From positions 1 through 6,736 of the forward strand of contig DATLAN010000587.1 in NCBI GenBank assembly GCA_035527455.1: 6,736 bases of DNA, given 5' to 3'. Under the pieces are notes generated by a model. That model was not told the DNA's origin, did not search any database, and saw only the letters and a program-made list of their open reading frames with translations. This stretch comes from DATLAN01 sp035527455. GTDB lineage: Bacteria; Planctomycetota; Planctomycetia; Pirellulales; Thermoguttaceae. Positions within the stretch are counted from its first letter, which is position 1, and each line of letters begins with the position of its first letter. Made by a program: the position numbers and the translations under genes. Shown piece after piece: positions 1 through 6,000 of this stretch.

Positions 1-356
1 TAGCCGTCGGCCGATTTGTCGGCGTCGAGGATCTTGCCGGCCTCCTCCGGGCCGTTGGCCATGGCCGCGACGAACTCGAAGTCGGAAAACCGCTCGGCCA
101 GCGTGCCGGTGATCCGATCCATGACCGGCTGAAAGTCGAAGCCGACGTTCGGCCAGTCGGGCCGCGGCTGCTTGGGCGCGTGCAGGGAGTAGAGGATCTG
201 AATCCGCGTCTTCTTGTTGTTCGCGGCTGCCCGGGCCGGTTGTTCGGACGCGGCGAACCCCGTGGCCGCAGCACACGCCGCGCAGCCGGCCGCGAGGAAC
301 TGCCTTCGATTCAACTCGCAACAAGCACATCCGCGGTGGAACCTGGAAGTCTTCAT
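1..356 (-). CDS. Tat-exported protein of unknown function, N-terminal part (runs off left edge)
   Basis: Reading the minus strand from the ATG at 356-354 gives 118 codons with no stop, so the 3' end lies outside the window. The start is supported by a strong Shine-Dalgarno AGGAGG (complement of 365-370) eight bases upstream. The protein begins with a twin-arginine leader: NRRQFLAAG at residues 16-24 with R17-R18, followed by an Ala-rich stretch (about 25-50), so export by Tat is likely. The leader is rich in cysteine (C10, C12, C13, C25, C28). The mature part starts about residue 52 with KKTRIQILYSLHAPKQPRPDW and goes on to NVGFDFQPVMDRITGTL and a possible helix ending KILDADKSADGY. This resembles planctomycetal Tat-exported proteins sometimes placed near L-fucose/L-arabinose isomerase-like folds, but that is from memory and weak; the visible third shows no catalytic motif. 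It is transcribed away from the plus-strand genes, so it is in a separate unit. Confidence 0.85.
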   Translation of the reverse strand, partial: MKTSRFHRGCACCELNRRQFLAAGCAACAAATGFAASEQPARAAANNKKTRIQILYSLHAPKQPRPDWPNVGFDFQPVMDRITGTLAERFSDFEFVAAMANGPEEAGKILDADKSADG

Positions 357-364
357 CGATCGAT

Positions 365-370
365 CCTCCT
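365..370 (-). promoter_or_regulatory. Shine-Dalgarno of the leftmost gene
   Basis: On the minus strand AGGAGG lies 8 bases before the ATG at 356-354. The full match to the anti-Shine-Dalgarno core is the main reason for choosing that start. Confidence 0.75.
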
Positions 371-547
371 GTGTGGGACGAAGCTGCGGGGAACTGCCAC
401 ATCCAGGTTAGCTTAAGCGATTCCGCCGGTAAAGTCACGGCACGCACTTACGTTCACGGCTTGGACAAATCCTTCACCGCGAAAACAATTCCCCGGTGGC
501 GAAAAGCCTCGCCCTAACCGCTTTCCTGGACACGACTTGCGAAAAGA

Positions 548-595
548 AAAAGGGGACATTCTGCTTTTTGGCGCAAAAGGAGAATGTCCCCTTTT
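548..595. repeat. REP-like long hairpin element
   Basis: The left arm AAAAGGGGACATTCT (548-562) is perfectly complementary to AGAATGTCCCCTTTT (581-595), 15 bp. After one G-G mismatch (563/580), CTTTT (564-568) pairs with AAAAG (575-579), leaving a 6-nt loop, TGGCGC (569-574). This makes a 21-position stem-loop. The AAAAGGGGACA..TGTCCCCTTTT signature is familiar from dispersed palindromes of planctomycetes and other bacteria that are often tied to REP-associated tyrosine transposases (RAYT, IS200-like), which act on such hairpins in trans. No transposase is present here, so this would be a non-autonomous copy. It ends in TTTT on the plus strand, but it lies upstream of the gene at 729 and within a divergent spacer, so a terminator role is unlikely unless it stops a leftward or antisense transcript. 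Confidence 0.8.
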
Positions 596-714
596 CGTCT
601 CGCAACTTGCCATGAGTCACCAACGTGATAACATGTTCTCAATCAGTTGGGACGAGAGCACTGAAATCGGTGTTTCAGAATTGCTCCCTGGTAAAGCAAT
701 CACTTGCCAACAAC

Positions 715-720
715 GGAGAG
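715..720 (+). promoter_or_regulatory. Shine-Dalgarno of the TIM-barrel gene
   Basis: GGAGAG lies 8 bases before the ATG at 729. It favours 729 over the second in-frame ATG at 741 (20 bases downstream of the site) and over the far-upstream in-frame ATG codons at or before 651. Confidence 0.6.
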
Positions 721-728
721 ACTACGCG

Positions 729-1718
729 ATGAGAACTGGCATGACCCGCCGCGATTTTCTTGCTGTTTCTGCCGCCGGCGTGAGCGTGGCTGCCGCCGGC
801 GTGAGCGTGGCTGCCGCCGCGGGGCGAGCTGCCGAGCCCGCTTTCAAGACCACCCTCCACAAGGCCGTCATCCTGGGCAATGACCGGATGAACGAGGAGA
901 CGTTCAAGAGGCTCAAGGACGCCGGCTTCGAGGGCTTCGAGGCCCACACCGTCGCGGTTGACGAGGCAAAGAAGGCCCGCGAGCTGGCCGAGAAATTCGG
1001 TCTGCGCATCCACTCGGTGATGCGCGGCGGATCGTCGGCCGGCCTTCGTGCTGCCCAGGCCTACGGCGCCGACGCCGTGCTTGCCCCCGTGGGCGGTTGC
1101 GGCGTCAAGCCCATGCCCGAGCCGTGGGAATACGACATCAAGTTCGACGAGACCAACGGCCACATCACCCAACTCGTCGCCGGCGACAACGAGAAGTTCG
1201 GAGGCTACATCGAGGCCCACAACCGCTCGGTGGACGGCGTCCGCGAGTCGATCAAGAATCTCCTCCCGGTGGCCGAGGAGACGCAGGTCGCCATCGCGCT
1301 GGAAAACGTGTGGAACAACTGGTGCGTGCGGCCCGAGTTGTACAACTGGGTCGTCGCCTCGTTCAACAGCCCGTGGGTGAAGGCGTATTTCGACGTGGGG
1401 AATCACGTGAAGTACGCGGGCATCCTGCGCGGCGACGAAGTCGAGATCGCCTACCCGCCCGAGGCGTGGATTCGTGCCTTCGGCCCGCGTCTGGCCAAGA
1501 TTCACGTCAAGGACTACAAGCTCAACGCCGACGGCAAGGGCGGCAGTTGGGCCGGGATCGGACAGGGCAGCGTCAACTGGCCCGAGGTCCGCAAGGCCCT
1601 CGAGGACGTGGGCTACAACGGCTGGCTCACCGACGAGACCGGCCTCGGTTGGCCCGAGTTGTCCAGTCGCCTCGACCGCATTATCGCCGGCGAGCCGCCC
1701 ATGCCGAGTGGGAATTGA
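729..1718 (+). CDS. Tat-exported sugar isomerase/epimerase-family TIM-barrel protein
   Basis: This 329-residue protein belongs to the xylose isomerase-like TIM-barrel superfamily (AP endonuclease 2 family, usually annotated sugar phosphate isomerase/epimerase). Family members bind a divalent metal and catalyse aldose-ketose isomerisation, epimerisation, or, in 3-keto-sugar pathways, lyase or hydratase steps; the exact substrate cannot be read from the sequence. The four expected metal ligands are visible: E192 in ALENVWNN, D222 in YFDVGNH (with H226), H259 in KIHVKDY (with D262) and E303 in WLTDET. The early GFEGFEAH strand motif near residues 59-66 is also typical. The N-terminus is a Tat leader, MTRRDFLAVSAAG at residues 5-17, with the hydrophobic core lengthened by an exact 21-bp in-frame duplication; cleavage is probably near AAEPAF. 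Start 729 is chosen for its Shine-Dalgarno and because it places the twin arginines at residues 7-8. A longer frame back to 537 would bury the Tat signal and translate a hairpin repeat. The next gene, in the same direction, encodes a secreted DUF1080 protein, which suggests a carbohydrate role. Confidence 0.93.
   Translation: MRTGMTRRDFLAVSAAGVSVAAAGVSVAAAAGRAAEPAFKTTLHKAVILGNDRMNEETFKRLKDAGFEGFEAHTVAVDEAKKARELAEKFGLRIHSVMRGGSSAGLRAAQAYGADAVLAPVGGCGVKPMPEPWEYDIKFDETNGHITQLVAGDNEKFGGYIEAHNRSVDGVRESIKNLLPVAEETQVAIALENVWNNWCVRPELYNWVVASFNSPWVKAYFDVGNHVKYAGILRGDEVEIAYPPEAWIRAFGPRLAKIHVKDYKLNADGKGGSWAGIGQGSVNWPEVRKALEDVGYNGWLTDETGLGWPELSSRLDRIIAGEPPMPSGN
771..812 (+). repeat. Exact 2 x 21-bp tandem repeat inside the Tat leader
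   Basis: Positions 771-791 and 792-812 are identical 21-mers, and the first six bases of a third copy follow at 813. In frame, they encode AAGVSVA twice, so the hydrophobic core reads AAGVSVAAAGVSVAAAAG. The size is a multiple of three, so the frame is kept and the leader is longer by seven residues. This looks like recent replication slippage. Confidence 0.95.
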
Positions 1719-1873
1719 GCGGCGGGAGCTTGCCTGACGGAGAGCGATTCTAATACCACAGCATTCCCGGGTTTGCCATAGCAATGCTCATGAAATAGGG
1801 ATATCAAGATCGCTTCGGCTGGACTCGAAGCCGCAAGTCATCCACGGAGATTCCTTCCGGACCCAGCAGGAAA

Positions 1874-1919
1874 CACTGGCGGGACGCCAGTGGCACCCGG
1901 CGGGACGCCAGTGGCCCCC
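1874..1919. repeat. Tandem 21-bp GC-rich repeat with internal hairpin
   Basis: Positions 1878-1898 and 1899-1919 are two 21-bp units that differ at one position (A/C at 1895 versus 1916). Each begins GGCGGGACGCCAGTGGC. A degenerate partial copy follows (CACCCGGCGGGCAA, 1922-1935). The first unit together with its left flank forms a perfect 7-bp stem, CACTGGC (1874-1880)/GCCAGTG (1886-1892) with loop GGGAC. I believe similar 'CTGGCGGGACGCCAGTGG' units are scattered between genes in planctomycete genomes, but I cannot confirm copy number from this window. Confidence 0.8.
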
Positions 1920-1942
1920 GGCACCCGGCGGGCAACCGCCTT

Positions 1943-1971
1943 TTGCAGAAGTTCCACAAACCGGTTAGAAT
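1943..1971 (+). promoter_or_regulatory. Candidate sigma70-type promoter of the DUF1080 gene
   Basis: TTGCAG (1943-1948) and TAGAAT (1966-1971) are separated by 17 bp. The -10 matches TATAAT at five of six positions and the -35 matches TTGACA at its first three bases. A transcript would start near 1978-1980, leaving a leader of about 75 nt before the ATG at 2055. It lies immediately downstream of the GC-rich tandem repeat, in a locally AT-richer patch. Confidence 0.5.
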
Positions 1972-2041
1972 ACGATCCAACTCACTTGAAGTGCCGTCGG
2001 ACATCGACCCTTTGCGGCGTCCTCGCGACACCCAACCCACC

Positions 2042-2046
2042 AGGAG
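2042..2046 (+). promoter_or_regulatory. Shine-Dalgarno of the DUF1080 gene
   Basis: AGGAG lies 8 bases before the ATG at 2055. It selects this start over the in-frame ATG at 1890, which would put the repeat and the promoter inside the coding region and hide the signal peptide. Confidence 0.7.
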
Positions 2047-2054
2047 CTTCTGCC

Positions 2055-2804
2055 ATGCGAAACGTCTTGACTGCCCTGCTGTCGATCTGCTGCGCGATCC
2101 TTGTTGCCGCGCCGGCCGCTGCCGAACCGCCCTCGGGCGAGGGCTGGGTGGCGTTGTTCAACGGAAAAGACCTCGCCGGCTGGAAAGTGCCCGAGGGCGA
2201 CAACGGCCACTGGAAGGTCGTCGACGGGGTGATCGACTACGACGCCCAATCGGAGTCCCCAGGCGACCGGAACCTCTGGAGCGAGGAGTCCTTCGGCGAC
2301 TTCGTGCTGCACGTCGAGTGGCGGTTGAAGAAGACCACCGGGCTGTACGCCATGCCGACGATCCTGCCCGACGGGTCTTCCGAGAAGGACGAAAACGGCC
2401 AGGTGATCAAGGTGCTGCGGCCGAACGCGGATTCGGGCGTTTTTCTCCGCGGCGCCGGCAAGGGTCAGATCAACATCTGGTGCTGGCCGATCGGGTCCGG
2501 CGAGATGTGGGGCTATCGCAACGACGCCTCGATGCCCGCCGAGGTCCGTGCCGGGTGCGTCCCCAAAGTTCACGCCGACAATCCGGTGGGCCAATGGAAC
2601 ACGTTCGTCATCACGGCCAAGGGCGAGCAAGTGACGGTGGAGCTGAACGGCAAGACCGTGATCGACGGCGTCCGGCTACCGGGGCTGCCCGAGACGGGCC
2701 CCATTGCCTTTCAGCATCACGGCGGCTTCAACAAGAAGACGGGCGAGTTCAGTCCGGCGTCGTCGCTGATCCAGTTTCGCAACATTTACGTCAAACGGAT
2801 GTAG
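2055..2804 (+). CDS. Secreted DUF1080 protein (3-keto-disaccharide hydrolase family)
   Basis: This 249-residue protein matches DUF1080 (Pfam 3-keto-disaccharide hydrolase), a concanavalin A-like beta-sandwich that is heavily expanded in planctomycetes. Characterised members act on 3-keto-glycosides, cleaving the glycosidic bond after another enzyme has oxidised C3. A Sec signal peptide covers residues 1-23 (hydrophobic 4-19, likely cleavage AAA-EPP after A23). Family landmarks in order: WVALFNGKDLAGWK (31-44), HWKVVDGVI (52-60), NLWSEESFGDFVLHVEWRL (73-91), PNADSGVFLRG (123-133), QINIWCWPIG (138-147), then VGQWNTFVI, VELNGKTVIDG, GPIAFQHHGG and the closing strand IQFRNIYVKRM. The length is ordinary for a single-domain member and the fold appears complete. 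There is no lipobox, so a periplasmic or secreted location is more likely than a lipoprotein. The adjacent gene upstream encodes a TIM-barrel sugar isomerase-like protein; both could serve one pathway. Substrate unknown. Confidence 0.93.
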   Translation: MRNVLTALLSICCAILVAAPAAAEPPSGEGWVALFNGKDLAGWKVPEGDNGHWKVVDGVIDYDAQSESPGDRNLWSEESFGDFVLHVEWRLKKTTGLYAMPTILPDGSSEKDENGQVIKVLRPNADSGVFLRGAGKGQINIWCWPIGSGEMWGYRNDASMPAEVRAGCVPKVHADNPVGQWNTFVITAKGEQVTVELNGKTVIDGVRLPGLPETGPIAFQHHGGFNKKTGEFSPASSLIQFRNIYVKRM

Positions 2805-2827
2805 CCCATACGTCAAACGGATGTAGC
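2787..2827 (+). repeat. Direct duplication of the 3' end of the DUF1080 gene
   Basis: TACGTCAAACGGATGTAGC occurs at 2787-2805, where it encodes the last residues YVKRM and the stop, and again at 2809-2827, just past the stop. The copies are 19 bp, identical, and 22 bp apart. The second copy is out of frame and non-coding. It looks like a slippage or short duplication event and does not alter the protein. Confidence 0.95.
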
Positions 2828-2851
2828 GCAGGGAAAAAACTGACCGGGTGC

Positions 2852-2882
2852 TGGACACCGAGGCGGGGGGACGTGGTACAAT
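2852..2882 (+). promoter_or_regulatory. Candidate promoter of the LamG surface protein gene
   Basis: TGGACA (2852-2857, five of six to TTGACA) and TACAAT (2877-2882, five of six to TATAAT) are 19 bp apart, slightly longer than the 17-bp optimum. A start near 2889-2891 would give a leader of about 150 nt. No intrinsic terminator is seen after the DUF1080 gene, so read-through is also possible. Confidence 0.35.
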
Positions 2883-3025
2883 CACGGCATCGTGGTCTGG
2901 ATCGGATCTGCGATACTCCTCAGTACGACCCTAACGCCTGATCCGGCCGGCTGCAAAAGTGGGGCAAGAGAAGTGGCCGGGTCGATCCGCTCGCCGAATC
3001 GCCCCATCTTATTCCCGGTTCAGAG

Positions 3026-3033
3026 TAAGGAGG
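3026..3033 (+). promoter_or_regulatory. Strong Shine-Dalgarno of the LamG surface protein gene
   Basis: TAAGGAGG lies 7 bases before the ATG at 3041. This near-complete match fixes the start at the residue run that carries the LEPR-XLL motif. Confidence 0.85.
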
Positions 3034-3040
3034 CGTTTCC

Positions 3041-6000
3041 ATGGCACTGCGTAAAGGATTCGGTCGATCGTGGCGGCTGCGTTGCGAGCCTTTGGAGCCG
3101 CGGTTGCTCCTGGCCGGCGGAGACGCCCTGGAGGGCCTGTTAGCCGAGCCGCTGCTCCATCTGGCCGACACGGCCCGCTTCGACGGGGTCGACGATTTGA
3201 TCCAGTTCGCCGACCAGGCGGCGTTGAACACCAACCAGTTCACGATCGCCCTGTGGCTGAAGGCCGACAACACGGCCGTGGGCACCCAATCGCTGGTCGC
3301 CCGGGGTGAAGACTGGTCGAAGGACAAGGCCCAATGGGTGGTCGAGCTGAACGACGCGGCCAACCGGGGCAAGGTCCAGCTCTGGTACGAAGAGGCCAAC
3401 GACGCCGACCATTACTTCGCCACCGAGTCGACGATCGAGGCCGACCGCTGGTACCATTTCGCCGCCACCCGATCGGCCGAGGGCCGCGTGGAAATCTACC
3501 TCGACGGCCGGCTGGAGTTGGAGCGGATCGACGCGAGTCCACCGGCGTCGGTCGCCACGCCCGTCCTGGTCGGTGCGCGGCGGAACCGGCCCGGGCAGGT
3601 GCAGGATTATTTCGAGGGGGCGTTGCACGAAGTACAGGTCTTCGGCGAGGTGCTGTCGGCGGAAGCGATCGACGAGCTGATGTCGCAAACCCGCCCGCAG
3701 GAATGCCAGGTAAGCGACCGGATCGAGATCAGCCCGGCGGGGGCCTATGCCGACGTGGCCGTCAGCGCCGATGGCAGCTTCGTGACGGTCTGGACGGAAA
3801 CGGTCGACGGGAGCGAGGAGATCTTCGCCTGGCGGTTCGACGCCCAGGGTAACGCGATGGGCGAGCGAATCGCGGTGAACTTGACCACGTCGGGCCGGCA
3901 GCAGGACGCGGCGGTGGCCGCGCGGCCTGACGGCGGGTTCGTCGTGGTTTGGGCGAGCGAGTCCTCCGGTTCCGAGGCGATCACCGCCCGGCTGTTCGAC
4001 GCCGACGGCGCGCCCGCCAGCGGCGAGTTGCCCGTCGGCGTTCACGACGACGCCCAATGGGGCCGGCCCGACGTGGCCGTGGACGGCCAGGGGAATTTCG
4101 TGGTCGTTTGGAACGGCCACTACAGCGGCGAGGGCGTGCTGGGGCGGCGTTTCGACAGCGAGGGAACGCCGTTGGGCGCGGCCTTCCAGGTGGACGCCGA
4201 AGACCACACGAGCTACGGCTGGCCGCAGGTGGCGATGAACGAAGGGGGATGGTTCGTGGTGGCCTCGCCGCGCGGGGAGTGGACCACGACCACGCTGGTC
4301 ACGTACGATCCGGGCGGCGAGATGGTTTCCACGAGCGAACTCGACAGCTTCTACGGCCCGGGCCTGGCGATCAACGACGACGGCCTGTTCGTCGTCTCCT
4401 GGATGGGCAGCTATCCCCAGCAGCCCGTGGGCGATCCCTTCGCCCTCTACGCCCAGATCTACAACGTGCTGGGCCACGAGGTCGGCCCGCGGATGTTGGT
4501 TTCTGCGGGCAAGGCCGGCGGGCTCGACTGGAACATCTACGATTGCGGCGTGGCAATGAACGACGACTCGTTCGTGGTCGCGTGGAAGGATTACGCTTTC
4601 GACGAGAACAACTACCACAGCAACGGCGTCTACGCCGCGCGGTTCGACCTGGAAGGCACGCCGCTGGGCAGCGAACTCGAGTTGGGCACTTGGGAGGACC
4701 AGGAGTTCTATCCGGCCGTGGCCACCGGCGAAGACGGCTCTTATGTGGTCGCATGGCAGCAGCTCTGGGGCGACGGGGTGTTCGCCAAGACCGTTCGTTG
4801 TCCCATCCCGGGCGCCATCACCACGACCGATCCCCTGCTGCGGATCGACGAGCGACTCGAGTTCGACGGCGTCGACGACTACATGGCCGTCGACCAGGCG
4901 AACTTGAACATCAACCAATACACCGTCGGCTTCTGGTTCCGCGCCGATAACCCCGGCGATGGCGAACAGACGCTGATCGCCCGCGGCGAGGACATCAAGG
5001 ACAAGGCGCAGTGGGTCGTTCAGATCAACACCCAGGAGAACCCGGGCAAGCTCCAGTTGTGGTACGAGGACCGCAACGACCGCGACGCCGTCTTCGCCGG
5101 CACGACGACCATTACGGCCGGGCAGTGGTACTACGCGACGGTCACGCGATCGTCCGCCGGGCAGGTGCAGATCTACCTGGACGGCGGGCTCGAGTTGTCG
5201 GCCGGCAGTCGGCTGGTGCCCGCGTTGACCTCGGCGCCCGTGCTGATCGGCGCGCGGACCAACGCGCCGAACAAGATCCAGGATTACTTCGACGGCTCGA
5301 TCGAGCGGGTCGCCGTTTTCGACGAGGTGCTCTCGGCCTACCAGATCAACCGCCTGATGCTCGGCACGCTGCACGAGCCGCCGCCGCCGGCCGAGCCGGT
5401 CTACAGCCACCCGGAGCCGATCGATCTGAACGGCGTGGACGAGTATCTCTCGATCGACGAGGCCGCGCTCGGCACGTCGGTCTACACGATCGCGTTGAGT
5501 TTCCGCGCCGACAACCCCGGCCGCGGCACGCAGGCGCTGATCGCGCGTGGGGAGGACTGGACCTCGGACAAGGCGCAATGGGTCGTGGAGGTCAACGACC
5601 CGAGCAACCGCGGCAAGCTCCAGCTCTGGTACGAGGAGGCCAACGACGGCGACCACTACTTCGCGGCCCCGACCACGATTCAGCCCGACACCTGGTACCA
5701 CGCCGTGTTCACCCGTTCGGCCGACGGGATGGTGCGGATCTACCTCGACGGCCAGCCGGTTTACGAGCGGCTCGACGCAGTCGGCCCCGCCATGGTCGAT
5801 ACGCCGGTGCTGATCGGCGCCCGCACGAACCAGCCGGGCCGCATCCAGGACTACTTCGACGGCACGATCGAGGACGTCGAGATCTACAACTACGCGATGA
5901 CGCCCGGTCAGGTCTTGGAGATCGTTCCGCCGCCGCACGATCCGATGGTGCCCAACGGCGACTTCGAGACCGGCTCGCTTTCGCCGTGGGTGTTGACCGA

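Larger units (their letters stand above)
357..728. other. Divergent intergenic region
   Basis: This spacer separates the minus-strand gene at 1-356 from the plus-strand gene at 729. It holds the long hairpin at 548-595, a small inverted repeat CTGAAA-TCGGTG-TTTCAG at 661-678 just before the plus-strand start (6-bp arms, 6-nt loop; possibly an operator, but short enough to be chance), the 8-bp palindrome GCTTAAGC at 411-418, and a Shine-Dalgarno for each gene. I could not identify a convincing -35/-10 pair in either direction. The reading frame extending the plus-strand gene back to 537 runs through the hairpin and is not credible as coding. Confidence 0.6.
1719..2054. other. Intergenic region between the TIM-barrel and DUF1080 genes
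   Basis: The 336-bp spacer carries no credible gene. It contains a hairpin GCTTCG-(8 nt)-CGAAGC at 1812-1831 without a T-run, which could help end the upstream transcript but is not a standard intrinsic terminator. It also has a long loose inverted repeat AGCATT (1760-1765)/AATGCT (1783-1788), the 21-bp tandem repeat at 1878-1919, and the candidate promoter at 1943-1971. The distance and the promoter argue that the DUF1080 gene can be transcribed on its own. Confidence 0.6.

Noticed and set aside
180..416. Plus-strand short open frames at 180-416 and 214-411
   Set aside because: They lie opposite the minus-strand Tat protein, which has the better start and a recognisable leader; their products are Arg-rich and low in structure.
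396..424. Minus-strand promoter TTTACC-17-TAACCT for the leftmost gene
   Set aside because: Spacing is right, but the -10 matches at only three of six positions; too weak to list.
413..613. Minus-strand 66-codon frame
   Set aside because: It begins in or beside the REP-like hairpin and its product shows only the translated repeat and Ser/Arg/Gly-rich sequence.
537..728. Upstream extension of the TIM-barrel gene to an ATG at 537
   Set aside because: The extension translates the hairpin at 548-595, lacks family similarity, and would place the Tat signal 70 residues inside the protein. The start at 729 has a Shine-Dalgarno and a normal Tat leader.
1720..1745. Half of a possible GGCGGGAGCTTGC palindrome just after the TIM-barrel gene
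   Set aside because: The left half looks like a familiar spacer palindrome, but the right arm (CCTGACGGAG) does not pair, so it cannot be supported as a repeat.
675..1784. Minus-strand open frame of 369 codons opposite the TIM-barrel gene
   Set aside because: It mirrors a gene with clear catalytic motifs; its own translation is compositionally biased and matches no family I know.
1812..1831. Hairpin GCTTCG/CGAAGC as an intrinsic terminator
   Set aside because: The stem is only 6 bp with an 8-nt loop and has no T-run after it; listed only as a possible aid to termination.
1890..2054. Upstream extension of the DUF1080 gene to an ATG at 1890
   Set aside because: It would run through the tandem repeat, the promoter and the Shine-Dalgarno, and would put 55 unrelated residues before a good Sec signal peptide.
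2892..3143. Plus-strand 83-codon frame ahead of the LamG gene
   Set aside because: It overlaps the strong Shine-Dalgarno and the first 100 bases of the LamG gene in another frame, has no ribosome site of its own, and resembles no known protein.
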